Positions 1 to 7,993 of a stretch of 64,000 nt of DNA are shown in pieces; the stretch's first letter is position 1; each line of letters starts with the position of its first letter. Under the pieces are notes generated by a model. It was not told the DNA's origin and ran no database searches. It saw only the letters and a list, made by a program, of their open reading frames with translations. Both the position numbers and the translations under genes were made by a program. Source of the stretch: UBA6627 sp965248675 (GTDB lineage Bacteria; Chloroflexota; Dehalococcoidia; UBA2979); the NCBI GenBank assembly GCA_965248675.1, contig CBDFJZ010000007.1, positions 496,001-560,000 of the forward strand, written 5' to 3'.

Positions 1-12
1 GCGGCGTCTAGG

Positions 13-34
13 TGTAGTTCCCACGAACGTTGTT
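13..34 (+). repeat. Left terminal inverted repeat of the IS481 element
   Basis: Starts TGTAGTTCCCAC and ends GTTGTT. It pairs with 1036-1057 with about 19 of 22 positions identical. Confidence 0.8.
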
Positions 35-972
35 TACAGCCGTGAGACGGGGACGTTCCCACCGATGCCGCCGTGCGGTCGAGCGCGATTGTAGTAGTTG
101 AGCCAGCGGTCGAGCGCGCGCAGCCGTTCGGGGTTGGAGCGGTAACGGCGGATGTAGGCCCATTCATCCTGGAGCGTGCGGATGAAGCGTTCCGCCTTCC
201 CGTTCGTCTGCGGACGGTAGGGCCGGGTCAGGTGCAGCCTGACCCCCCGTGCCGCCGCGGTCGCGGTGAAGACGCCAGAGGTGTAGGCCTTCGCGTTGTC
301 GGTCAGCACGCGACGAACGCTGACCCCGCGCTCACCGAAGTGGGTCGCCGCGCGGGCGAGGAACGCGGCGCAGGTGACGCCTCGCTCATCGGCGAGCGCC
401 TCGACGTACGCGTAGCGGCTGTGGTCGTCGACGGCAACGTGCAGATAGTCGACGCCACGAGAGCGCCGGGCGTGCGGTCCGCTCTGGGTCGCGGCGAAGC
501 CCGGGGCGAAGCGCTTGCCGCCGCCGGGCGGGATGCGACCGAGCTTCTTCACGTCGATGTGCAGCAGGTCCCCGGGTCTAGGGTGCTCGTAGCGACGGAC
601 CGGCTCGCGGGTGACGCGGTGGAGCAGGCTGAGCCGGTTCAGGCCGGCTCGTCGCAGCACCGCGTAGACGGTGGAGCGCGCCACCCCGAGCGCCCAGGCG
701 ATGCGGTGGGGCCCGAACCCCCGTCGTCGGCGCAGCGCGCAGATCCGGCGGACGAGCCACCGCGGGGTGCGCCGCGGGTGGCGATGTGGCGCCGAGGAGC
801 GGTCCTCGAGCCCGGCTCTCCCTTCGGTCGCGAAGCGCCGCACCCACTTCGTGACGGTCGCTCGCGAAACCCGGAACTGCCGAGCGACCTCGGCCTGGCG
901 CCAGCCGGCCCTGACCTCCTGTACCAGCTCCCAGCGGGTGACTGGCGTCAGCCGCGCATTACGATGTGCCAT
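34..972 (-). CDS. IS481-family transposase
   Basis: This 312-residue DDE transposase moves the surrounding insertion sequence. The N-terminal 60 residues form a helix-turn-helix region (QAEVARQF...SRATVTKWVRRF) that binds the element ends. A second HTH-like stretch lies around residues 70-115. The rve integrase core follows: the first catalytic Asp is in LLHIDVKKLGRI near residue 140, the second in TDNAKAYTS near 225, and the Glu in NGKAERFIRTLQDEW near 260. Length and motif order are typical of IS481. The gene fills the element between the inverted repeats and shows no frameshift, so it is probably functional. Confidence 0.92.
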   Translation of the reverse strand: MAHRNARLTPVTRWELVQEVRAGWRQAEVARQFRVSRATVTKWVRRFATEGRAGLEDRSSAPHRHPRRTPRWLVRRICALRRRRGFGPHRIAWALGVARSTVYAVLRRAGLNRLSLLHRVTREPVRRYEHPRPGDLLHIDVKKLGRIPPGGGKRFAPGFAATQSGPHARRSRGVDYLHVAVDDHSRYAYVEALADERGVTCAAFLARAATHFGERGVSVRRVLTDNAKAYTSGVFTATAAARGVRLHLTRPYRPQTNGKAERFIRTLQDEWAYIRRYRSNPERLRALDRWLNYYNRARPHGGIGGNVPVSRL

Positions 973-1035
973 GAGGGACCTCTCCGCTATTGATGTGCAC
1001 TACACACAGCAGCGGACGAGGGACCTCGCTCTGTC

Positions 1036-1057
1036 AACAACCTATGTGGGAACTACA
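1036..1057 (-). repeat. Right terminal inverted repeat of the IS481 element
   Basis: Reverse complement starts TGTAGTTCCCAC and ends GTTGTT, matching the left repeat. It is followed after one base by CTAGG, the same bases that precede the left end. Confidence 0.8.
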
Positions 1058-1280
1058 GCTAGGTGGCTGCTGGGCGGATCAAGTCTGCGAGCCGGACGGC
1101 TAGCGCGAGGGGACCGGCATCGAGTTTCGGCCGTTCGACGAGTCAAATTTACGCGTCTGGGTGATCGGCTGCGGAGAGATGACCGGCAACCACTCCGCCT
1201 GCGAACCGGACCGATAGACTCGATGTGGGACCGCGCATCCGCATCGCCGAGACGACTCCCGCCGATCTAGAGGAAGTGCC

Positions 1281-2786
1281 ATGGCAGAGACGATCCGTGA
1301 GCTGCTCGACACCGGCGCCGGCGACAACGTGGCGATCGCCGCCCCGGCAAGCGAGCCTCTGAGCTTCGACACCCTGCGCGCCGAGGTCGATCATCTCGCT
1401 GGCCAGCTCGCATTCGCCGGCATCGGAACTGCGGACCGCGTGGGCATCGTGCTGCCAAACGGCCCGGAGATGGCGGTCACCTTCCTCGCCGTCGCCAGCT
1501 GCGCCGCCTCGGCGCCGCTGAACCCCGGCTACCGCGAGCAGGAGTTCCGGTTCTACCTCGGTGACATCGGCGCACGCGCGCTGATCACCCTCGATGGCGA
1601 CGCGGAGGCCGCTCGCGCGGCCGCCGGTCCCGATACCCAGTGCTTGACGCTAGACGGCGAGACCGGCGCCCTCACGCTGCTGCGCGACGGCGTCGCGCTG
1701 GAGACCGCGCCGCCGCACCGACCTGCGCCAGACGACATCGCGATGGTGCTGCACACCTCCGGCACGACGTCGCGGCCGAAGATTGTGCCGTTGTCGCAGC
1801 GCAACCTGGCCATCTCAGCGGCCAACATCCACGCCCACCTCCAGCTCACACCAGCAGATCGCTGTCTGAACGTGATGCCGCTGTTCCACATCCACGGGCT
1901 GATGGCCGCCGTGCTCGCGTCGCTCGATGCCGGCGCCTCGGTGGCCTGCTCGCCGGGCTTCGACGCCTTCCGCTTCTTCGAGTGGATCGAGCAGATCGAG
2001 CCGACCTGGTTCACGGCCGTGCCGACCATGCACCAGCTCATCCTCTCGCGGGCGCGCGGGAAGGAAGAGCTGATCAAGCGCCACCCGCTGCGCTTCATGC
2101 GCTCGTCGTCGGCCTCGCTGCCGCCGCCCGTGATGGCCGACGTGGAGGCGCTCTTCGGCGCACCGATGATCGAGGCCTACGGGATGACCGAGGCCTCACA
2201 TCAGATGGCCTCGAACCCACTCCCGCCGGAGGCGCGCAAGCCCGGGTCGGTCGGTCGCGGCAGCAACGTCGAGATCGCGATCATGAACGATGCCGGTACG
2301 TTGCTCGCGCAGGGCGAGACCGGCGAGGTGGTGATCGCCGGCGGCAACGTCACCGCCGGCTACGAACACAATCCCGAGGCGAACGCCGGCGCCTTCACCG
2401 ACGGCTGGTTCCGGACCGGCGACCAGGGCTACCTGGACGAGGATGGCTACCTGCTGCTGACCGGTCGCCTGAAGGAGATCATCAACCGTGGCGGCGAGAA
2501 GATCTCTCCACGCGAGATCGACGAGGTGCTGCTCGAGCACGACGCGGTGGAGCAGGCCGTCGCGTTCGCCGTACCGCACGCTCGCCTCGGCGAGGACGTG
2601 GCGGTGGCCGTGGTGCTCGCCGACGGCAGCGAGCTGAGCGAGGGTGATGTCCGGGCGCACATCACCTCCCGCCTCGCGGACTTCAAGGTGCCGCGCAAGG
2701 TCGTCTTCGTCGACGAGATCCCGAAGGGGCCGACCGGCAAGCTGCAGCGTATCGGCCTCGCCGAGCAGCTCGGCCTCGGCGCCTAG
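1281..2786 (+). CDS. Acyl-CoA synthetase, oxalate--CoA ligase-like (AMP-forming)
   Basis: This 501-residue adenylate-forming enzyme would activate a carboxylic acid to its CoA thioester via an acyl-adenylate. Visible motifs are the P-loop-like TSGTTSRPKIVPLS near residue 160, YGMTEASHQMASNP near 300, TGDQGYLDEDGYLLLTGR near 375 and the C-terminal lysine motif PKGPTGKLQR near 480. The VPTMHQLIL and MTEASHQMASNPLP segments resemble the plant AAE3 / yeast Pcs60 group, whose characterised substrate is oxalate. The ATG is preceded by a GAGG ribosome site. A reductase-family gene follows 24 bp downstream on the same strand, so the two are probably cotranscribed. The substrate is inferred, not proven. 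Confidence 0.85.
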   Translation: MAETIRELLDTGAGDNVAIAAPASEPLSFDTLRAEVDHLAGQLAFAGIGTADRVGIVLPNGPEMAVTFLAVASCAASAPLNPGYREQEFRFYLGDIGARALITLDGDAEAARAAAGPDTQCLTLDGETGALTLLRDGVALETAPPHRPAPDDIAMVLHTSGTTSRPKIVPLSQRNLAISAANIHAHLQLTPADRCLNVMPLFHIHGLMAAVLASLDAGASVACSPGFDAFRFFEWIEQIEPTWFTAVPTMHQLILSRARGKEELIKRHPLRFMRSSSASLPPPVMADVEALFGAPMIEAYGMTEASHQMASNPLPPEARKPGSVGRGSNVEIAIMNDAGTLLAQGETGEVVIAGGNVTAGYEHNPEANAGAFTDGWFRTGDQGYLDEDGYLLLTGRLKEIINRGGEKISPREIDEVLLEHDAVEQAVAFAVPHARLGEDVAVAVVLADGSELSEGDVRAHITSRLADFKVPRKVVFVDEIPKGPTGKLQRIGLAEQLGLGA

Positions 2787-2813
2787 CCGCCGCTCCTCGA
2801 AGCGCGGCCGGTG

Positions 2814-3800
2814 ATGCGCATCGCGATCGTCGGAGCTGGTGCGATCGGTGCCTACATGGGGGCCAGGCTCGCGCTCGCCGGCGAGGACGTCACGCTGATC
2901 GCGCGCGGCGCGCACCTCGAAGCGATGCAGCGCGACGGGCTCACGCTTCTCTCGGGCGGCCGCGATGGCGAGGAGCTGCGTGAACACGCGACGCCGCGCG
3001 CGGTCGAGACGCCCGATCAGGCTGGCCGGCAGGACTTCGTGATGCTCACCCTCAAGGCGCATCAGCTCAGCGAGATGGCCCCCCGCCTGGCGCCGATGCT
3101 GGGCCCGGACACGACCGTGGTCACGGCGCAGAACGGCGTCCCGTGGTGGTACTTCCACGACCATCAGGGCCCGCTCGCCGGCACGCGGCTCGCTTCTGTT
3201 GACCCCGGCGACGCGATCTGGGAGGCGATCACGCCCGAGCGCGTGATTGGGTGCGTCGTCTACCCGGCGACCGAGTTAATCGCGCCCGGTGTCGTCCGTC
3301 ACCTGGCGGGCGACCGCTTCTCCCTCGGTGAGCCCGACGGGTCGCGCAGCGCCCGCGTTCGCACGCTCGCCCGCGCGATGATCTCCGCCGGCCTGCGCAC
3401 CTCCGCGCGACGGCGCCTGCGGCACGAGCTGTGGATCAAGCTCTGGGGTAACGTCGCCTTCAACCCGATCTCCGTTCTGACGGGCGGCACGCTCGCGGCG
3501 ATCTGCGCGCATCCCGGTACGCGAGCACTCGCGCGCGAGGCAATGCTGGAGGCCCAGGCTGTGGCGCAATCGCTCGGCGAGGAGTTCTCGATCAGCGTCG
3601 AGCAGCGGATCGAGGGTGCGGCGGCGGTTGGCGAGCACAAGACCTCGATGCTCCAGGACTTCGAGCGCGGCAGACGCCTCGAGATCGCTCCGATCGTCGG
3701 AGCAGTCCAGGAGCTCGGCCGGATCGTCGACGTCCCCACCCCGACGATCGACACGCTCTACGCGCTGACGAGTCTCGTTGATGAGCAATTGCGGCCCTGA
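2814..3800 (+). CDS. 2-dehydropantoate 2-reductase family protein
   Basis: This 328-residue protein belongs to the ketopantoate reductase (PanE/ApbA) family, which reduces 2-keto acids with NADPH. The N-terminus has the Rossmann motif GAGAIGAYMG, followed by VTLIARG at the end of beta 2. The segment VMLTLKAHQ carries the usual NADP-domain lysine region, and the helical C-terminal domain contains LWIKLWGNVAFNPISVL with the conserved Lys and Asn. GTG at 2811 directly precedes ATG at 2814; I chose the ATG because it begins the conserved RIAIVGAG strand. It follows an acyl-CoA ligase and no other pantothenate gene is nearby. A role in catabolism of another keto acid is therefore as likely as CoA biosynthesis. 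Confidence 0.85.
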   Translation: MRIAIVGAGAIGAYMGARLALAGEDVTLIARGAHLEAMQRDGLTLLSGGRDGEELREHATPRAVETPDQAGRQDFVMLTLKAHQLSEMAPRLAPMLGPDTTVVTAQNGVPWWYFHDHQGPLAGTRLASVDPGDAIWEAITPERVIGCVVYPATELIAPGVVRHLAGDRFSLGEPDGSRSARVRTLARAMISAGLRTSARRRLRHELWIKLWGNVAFNPISVLTGGTLAAICAHPGTRALAREAMLEAQAVAQSLGEEFSISVEQRIEGAAAVGEHKTSMLQDFERGRRLEIAPIVGAVQELGRIVDVPTPTIDTLYALTSLVDEQLRP

Positions 3801-3910
3801 TACCAGACGGAAGCGACCGCCGGCGCGCCGTGCGTTCGGCGCGATACTGTTCCCTCCGGGCTGTCCGCACTGAGCTGACGATCGGTTCCGCCGTCCACCC
3901 TCGCACGGTG

Positions 3911-4996
3911 CTACAGCACCTCGGCGACGGCGGCCCCCAGCTCCGACGTCGTGGCCTTGCCGCCGATGTCGGGCGTGCGCGGCGCGCCGCTAATCGGGTC
4001 GAGTACCGTCTCGATCGCGCCGAGGATGGCGTCGTGCGCTGCTCGATAGCCGAGGAAATCCAGCATCATCGCCCCGCACCAGATCTGGCCGATCGGGTTC
4101 GCGATCTGCTTCCCCGCGATGTCCGGCGCGGAGCCGTGGACCGGTTCGAACAACGAAGGGAAGTTCAGCGCCGGGTTGAGGTTTGCGCTGGGCGCGATGC
4201 CGATCGTGCCGGTGCACGCTGGGCCGAGATCGCTGAGGATGTCGCCAAAGAGGTTGCTGGCGACCACCACGTCGAAGAAGTCAGGGCGCTGAACGAAGTG
4301 CGCGGTGAGGATATCGATGTGGAACTTGTCCACGTCGACGTCCGGGTAGCCGGTTGCCATCTCGGCGACGCGCTCGTCCCAGTAGGGCATCGTGATCGCG
4401 ATGCCGTTCGACTTGGTCGCGCTCGTGAGGTGCTTTTTTGGGCGGGACTGCGCCAGGTCGAACGCGTACTTCAGCACGCGGTCGACGCCGACGCGGGTCA
4501 TCACCGTCTCCTGCATCACCATCTCGCGCTCGGTGCCCGAGAAGATGTGCCCGCCGATGCTCGAGTACTCGCCCTCCGTGTTCTCGCGCACGATGTACAT
4601 GTCGATCTCGCCGGGTTCGCGAGGGCTGCCGTCGCGACGCACGACCGGTGCGATGATGCCCGGCATCAGGCGCGCGGGGCGCAGGTTGATGTACTGATCG
4701 AACTCACGACGGAACTTCAGCAGCGAACCCCAGAGGGAAACGTGATCCGGGATCTTCTCCGGCCATCCGACGGCGCCGAAGAAGATCGCGTCGTGACCGC
4801 CGATCCGGTCTTTCCAGTCGTCCGGAAGCATCTGCTCGTGCTGCTCGTAGTAGTCCCACGAGGCGAAGTCGAAGTAGTCGAACTGCAGGTCGATCTCAAA
4901 CTTGCTCGCAGCATCCTCCAGGACGCGGATACCCTCCGGCACCACTTCCTTGCCGATGCCGTCCCCTGCGATCACGGCGATTCGCTTCTGGCTCAT
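3911..4996 (-). CDS. ttuC: Tartrate dehydrogenase / D-malate-type decarboxylating dehydrogenase
   Basis: This 361-residue NAD-dependent beta-hydroxyacid oxidative decarboxylase is of the isopropylmalate/isocitrate dehydrogenase fold. It starts with IAVIAGDGIGKEV. Substrate-binding arginines lie in the LLKFRREFDQYINLRPAR region. The segments KKHLTSATKSNGIAI and DVVVASNLFGDILSDLGP carry the catalytic Lys and metal-binding Asp residues, and EPVHGSAPDIAGK is the cofactor loop. The blocks TMPYWDERV and GTIGIAPSANLNP are characteristic of the tartrate/D-malate group rather than LeuB. It lies just downstream of a sugar-acid dehydratase on the same strand (47 bp gap), consistent with a hydroxy-acid degradation operon. 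Confidence 0.88.
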   Translation of the reverse strand: MSQKRIAVIAGDGIGKEVVPEGIRVLEDAASKFEIDLQFDYFDFASWDYYEQHEQMLPDDWKDRIGGHDAIFFGAVGWPEKIPDHVSLWGSLLKFRREFDQYINLRPARLMPGIIAPVVRRDGSPREPGEIDMYIVRENTEGEYSSIGGHIFSGTEREMVMQETVMTRVGVDRVLKYAFDLAQSRPKKHLTSATKSNGIAITMPYWDERVAEMATGYPDVDVDKFHIDILTAHFVQRPDFFDVVVASNLFGDILSDLGPACTGTIGIAPSANLNPALNFPSLFEPVHGSAPDIAGKQIANPIGQIWCGAMMLDFLGYRAAHDAILGAIETVLDPISGAPRTPDIGGKATTSELGAAVAEVL

Positions 4997-5043
4997 GGTG
5001 ATCGGATCTTTCCTCGGAGCTGTCAGCGCGCCGTGAGCCGCCG

Positions 5044-6759
5044 TTATGCGCGACCGCGATCACGCAAGAAGTCGAAGTCACAGCCATCCTCCGCTTGCAG
5101 GACGTGATCCATGTACAGGCGAGCGTAGCCGCGTTCCGGCGGCGTCCGTGGCGGCTTCCACTTCGCGCGTCGGCGCTCGAGTTCCGCGTCACCCACCAGC
5201 AGATCGATACGGCGATCGACGACGGAGATGCTGATGCGGTCGCCATCACGGACGAGGCTGAGCGGGCCGCCGACGGCGGCCTCAGGTGAAACGTGGAGCA
5301 CGACCGTGCCGTAGGCGGTGCCGCTCATCCGCGCATCAGAGATGCGAACCATGTCCTTCACGCCAGCTCGCGCGAGCTTCGCCGGGATCGGAAGGTAGCC
5401 TGCCTCAGGCATCGCGTAGCCGCTCTTGGGACCGGCGTTCTGCAGGACCAGGAAGTCGTCCGCGGTGACGTCGAGGTCGGGCGAGTCGATCCGCTCCGCG
5501 AGGTCGTCGAGGGACGTGAAGACGACGGCCCGGCCTTCTTTCTCGAAGAGCGCGGGGTCAGCCGCGGATCGCTTCAGGATCGCGCCGTTGGGGGCTAGCG
5601 ACCCAAAGAGGCCGACGAGGCCGCCCTCCGGAGCGAGAGGCTCAGCGAATGTCTTCACCACCGCTCGGTCGACCCAATCAGGTTCGACATCGATCCGCTC
5701 GCCGAGGGTCTCTCCCGCGACAGTGATGCAGTCCAAGTCCAGCAATGGGCGTAGTTCCTTGAGGACCGCGCCGAGTCCACCGGCGGAATGGAGGTCGGAC
5801 ATGTAGTAATCGCCGGTCGGCTTCAGATCGACGAGCACCGGGGTCGCATCCGAGAGTTCGTTGAACCGATCGAGATCGATCGGGACGCCCACGCGGCCAG
5901 CAATCGCGGTGAGGTGAACCAGGGCGTTCGTGGAACCCCCGATCGCGAGCAGCACGCGGAGCGCGTTCTCGATCGACCGCTCGGTGATCACTTCGGATGG
6001 ACAGATCGGGTTCGCGGCAAGTTCGACGGCGCGGCGGCCGCTGGCTTCGGCGGCTCGCAGCCGATCGGCATGTACCGCCGGGATCGCCGCTGTGCCGGGC
6101 AGCGTCATCCCAAGCGTCTCCGCGATCGCGGCCATCGTGGAGGCGGTGCCCATGACCGCGCAGGTGCCTGCCGTGGTCGCGAGGTTGCCCTCGACCGCGT
6201 CGATGGTCGCCCGGTCGACCTCGTCTGCCCGGTAGCGCGCCCAGAACCGGCGGCAGTCCGTACAGGCACCGAGCCGCTCACCATGGAACAGGCTCGGCAT
6301 CATCGGTCCGGCCACCAACTGGATCGCGGGGACGTCTGCGCTCGCAGCACCCATCAACTGCGCCGGGATGGTCTTGTCGCATCCCCCGACCAGCACGACC
6401 GCGTCCATCGGCTGCGCGCGGATCATCTCCTCGACGTCCATCGACATCAGATTGCGGAACATCATCGACGTAGGGCTCAGGAAGACCTCGCCGAGCGAGA
6501 CCGTGGGGAAGTCGATCGGGAGGCCGCCGGCGGCGAGCACGCCGCGCTTCACCGCCTCGATCAGTTCGGGGAAGTGGCGGTGACAGTTGTTGAACCCGCT
6601 CCTCGAGTCCGCGATGCCAACGATCGGGCGGGCGAGCATCTCGCCGGAATAGCCCATGCTCTTGGCGAACGATCGCCGCAAGTAGAGCGCGAACCCGGAG
6701 TCACCGTAGTTCGTGAGGCCGCGAGCGAATCCGTGGGCGGGAGCAGCTTCAGTCGCCAT
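5044..6759 (-). CDS. IlvD/Edd family sugar-acid dehydratase (L-arabonate dehydratase-like)
   Basis: This 571-residue iron-sulfur dehydratase would remove water from a 2,3-dihydroxy acid to give a 2-keto-3-deoxy acid. Cysteines at residues 59 (GFNNCHRHF), 127 (VGGCDKT) and 200 (AGTCAVMGTAS) match the cluster ligands known from L-arabinonate dehydratase. The motif DARMSGTAYGTVVLH carries the serine used as the general base in that group. The NNCH form of the first motif, rather than the form in true IlvD, argues for a sugar-acid substrate. It is transcribed toward the tartrate dehydrogenase gene 47 bp downstream, and the pair probably feeds hydroxy or sugar acids into central metabolism. Confidence 0.85.
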   Translation of the reverse strand: MATEAAPAHGFARGLTNYGDSGFALYLRRSFAKSMGYSGEMLARPIVGIADSRSGFNNCHRHFPELIEAVKRGVLAAGGLPIDFPTVSLGEVFLSPTSMMFRNLMSMDVEEMIRAQPMDAVVLVGGCDKTIPAQLMGAASADVPAIQLVAGPMMPSLFHGERLGACTDCRRFWARYRADEVDRATIDAVEGNLATTAGTCAVMGTASTMAAIAETLGMTLPGTAAIPAVHADRLRAAEASGRRAVELAANPICPSEVITERSIENALRVLLAIGGSTNALVHLTAIAGRVGVPIDLDRFNELSDATPVLVDLKPTGDYYMSDLHSAGGLGAVLKELRPLLDLDCITVAGETLGERIDVEPDWVDRAVVKTFAEPLAPEGGLVGLFGSLAPNGAILKRSAADPALFEKEGRAVVFTSLDDLAERIDSPDLDVTADDFLVLQNAGPKSGYAMPEAGYLPIPAKLARAGVKDMVRISDARMSGTAYGTVVLHVSPEAAVGGPLSLVRDGDRISISVVDRRIDLLVGDAELERRRAKWKPPRTPPERGYARLYMDHVLQAEDGCDFDFLRDRGRA

Positions 6760-7044
6760 CGCCGGATGTTACCCGGCGAACGCCATCGGAGCCCGGGCCT
6801 GAAGCCCGCCTGTAGGACCGCAAAACTCGATCCGCCGGACACTGATGACCTTTCTCCGCGAAGGTGGGAGCGATGCTCCATCGAGAGAGCCGGTCACCAA
6901 CTGGAAGGACGGGGGGTTCCGCGACGCCTCAGGCCGTGTTTCGTGTGGCGACGCGGCCGGTCGTGTGACAGCGTGGCCGGTGACCACCGAGGACGGAAGG
7001 CCGGGCTCCTGCGGCCTCGAACGCCCCCGCGAAGGGAGAACACA

Positions 7045-7803
7045 GTGCGCTACGAGACGATTGAACTCGAAGATGACGGACCGGTCCTACGCGCGTGGCT
7101 GAACCGCCCTGAGGCTCGCAACGCCCACAATGTCACGATGATCACCGAGGTGGGCGATCTGTTCTCCGAGATCAATCGGTCGGCATTCGATGTGCGGGTC
7201 GTCGTGCTCGGTGGGCGGGGCAAGTCGTTCTGCGCCGGCGCCGATCGCAAGGAAGCCCGCTCCTGGATCGAGAACGACCGCCAGCGGCGTTACGTCGGCC
7301 AGCTCGGCCGACGGGCCGCCAGGGCGATCGAAGACTGCGAGGCGGTCACGATCGCTCGGGTGCAGGGCCATGCGATCGGCGGCGGCTGCTGCTTCGGCGC
7401 GTCCTGCGACTTCCGAATCACGGCCGACGACGCACTCTGGTACGTGCCTGAGGTGGAATTGGGTGTACCGCTCCCCTGGTCGGCGGCGCCCCGCCTCAAC
7501 CAGGAGCTCGGCGCGGCCCGCGCGCGACAGATGATCCTCACCTGCCTGCGCGTGGACGGAACGCTCGCGGTCGAGTGGGGCCTCGCCCACGAGTCCGTGC
7601 CGGAGGCGGAGCTGGATTCCGCCGTGAACCGGTGGCTCGAGGTGCTTCTCGACAAGCCGGAGCTCTCGACCCATATGGCCAAGACCCAGCTGCGCGGTTA
7701 CAGCCGCGTCTCCAGCCTCGGCGACCTCAGCGAAACCGATGGCGATCTGAGCGCCATCGCCAGCCAGGGCGCGGCAGCCAAAGCCCGCTTCAGTAACTTC
7801 TAG
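7045..7803 (+). CDS. Enoyl-CoA hydratase/isomerase family (crotonase)
   Basis: This 252-residue crotonase-fold protein acts on acyl-CoA thioesters. The oxyanion-hole segment GKSFCAGADRKE lies near residues 62-73 and the second, AVTIARVQGHAIGGGCCFGASCDFRI, near 100-125. The GTG start at 7045 was chosen because a GGGAG ribosome site lies just upstream and the conserved domain begins within a few residues. The open frame extends far 5-prime of this, but that part is antisense to the dehydratase gene and is not coding. The usual second catalytic Glu region reads VPEVELGVPLPW, with Glu present. It is divergent from the dehydratase and precedes a large keto-acid oxidoreductase on the other strand. 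Confidence 0.85.
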   Translation: MRYETIELEDDGPVLRAWLNRPEARNAHNVTMITEVGDLFSEINRSAFDVRVVVLGGRGKSFCAGADRKEARSWIENDRQRRYVGQLGRRAARAIEDCEAVTIARVQGHAIGGGCCFGASCDFRITADDALWYVPEVELGVPLPWSAAPRLNQELGAARARQMILTCLRVDGTLAVEWGLAHESVPEAELDSAVNRWLEVLLDKPELSTHMAKTQLRGYSRVSSLGDLSETDGDLSAIASQGAAAKARFSNF

Positions 7804-7993
7804 GCACGGGCCCGCTTCGGTCTCCAAAAGCACCGAGCGCCGTCGAGGTTCGAAGCGTGGCCTGAGGCGTCGGGCTCCGTGAGTCGCAGCACCTTGGAAA
7901 CGCCGACGCGCTCGATCCGATGGCGCACGCTAGCCCGCACGCTGGCAGCTCCGGGGTCGCCTCGGCTGCGCGGACCGCGGCAATTCAGCCAGG

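Larger units (their letters stand above)
12..1058. mobile_element. Complete IS481-family insertion sequence
   Basis: A single transposase gene on the minus strand is flanked by imperfect terminal inverted repeats of about 22 bp at 13-34 and 1036-1057. Both begin TGTAGTTCCCAC when read inward and differ at only a few internal positions. The tetranucleotide CTAG, extendable to CTAGG, occurs immediately outside both ends (8-12 and 1059-1063), which is a plausible target-site duplication. Element length of about 1.05 kb, one open reading frame and a DDE transposase fit IS481. The intact gene, inverted repeats and duplication suggest a relatively recent insertion. Confidence 0.85.

Noticed and set aside
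3830..5107. 425-codon plus-strand open frame antisense to the tartrate dehydrogenase
   Set aside because: Its translation has no recognisable domain and an Arg/Val-rich composition typical of antisense frames in GC-rich DNA. The opposite strand encodes a clear enzyme.
5788..7044. Long 5-prime extension of the crotonase reading frame
   Set aside because: The extension is antisense to the dehydratase and has no domain. A GTG with a good ribosome site at 7045 starts the conserved protein.
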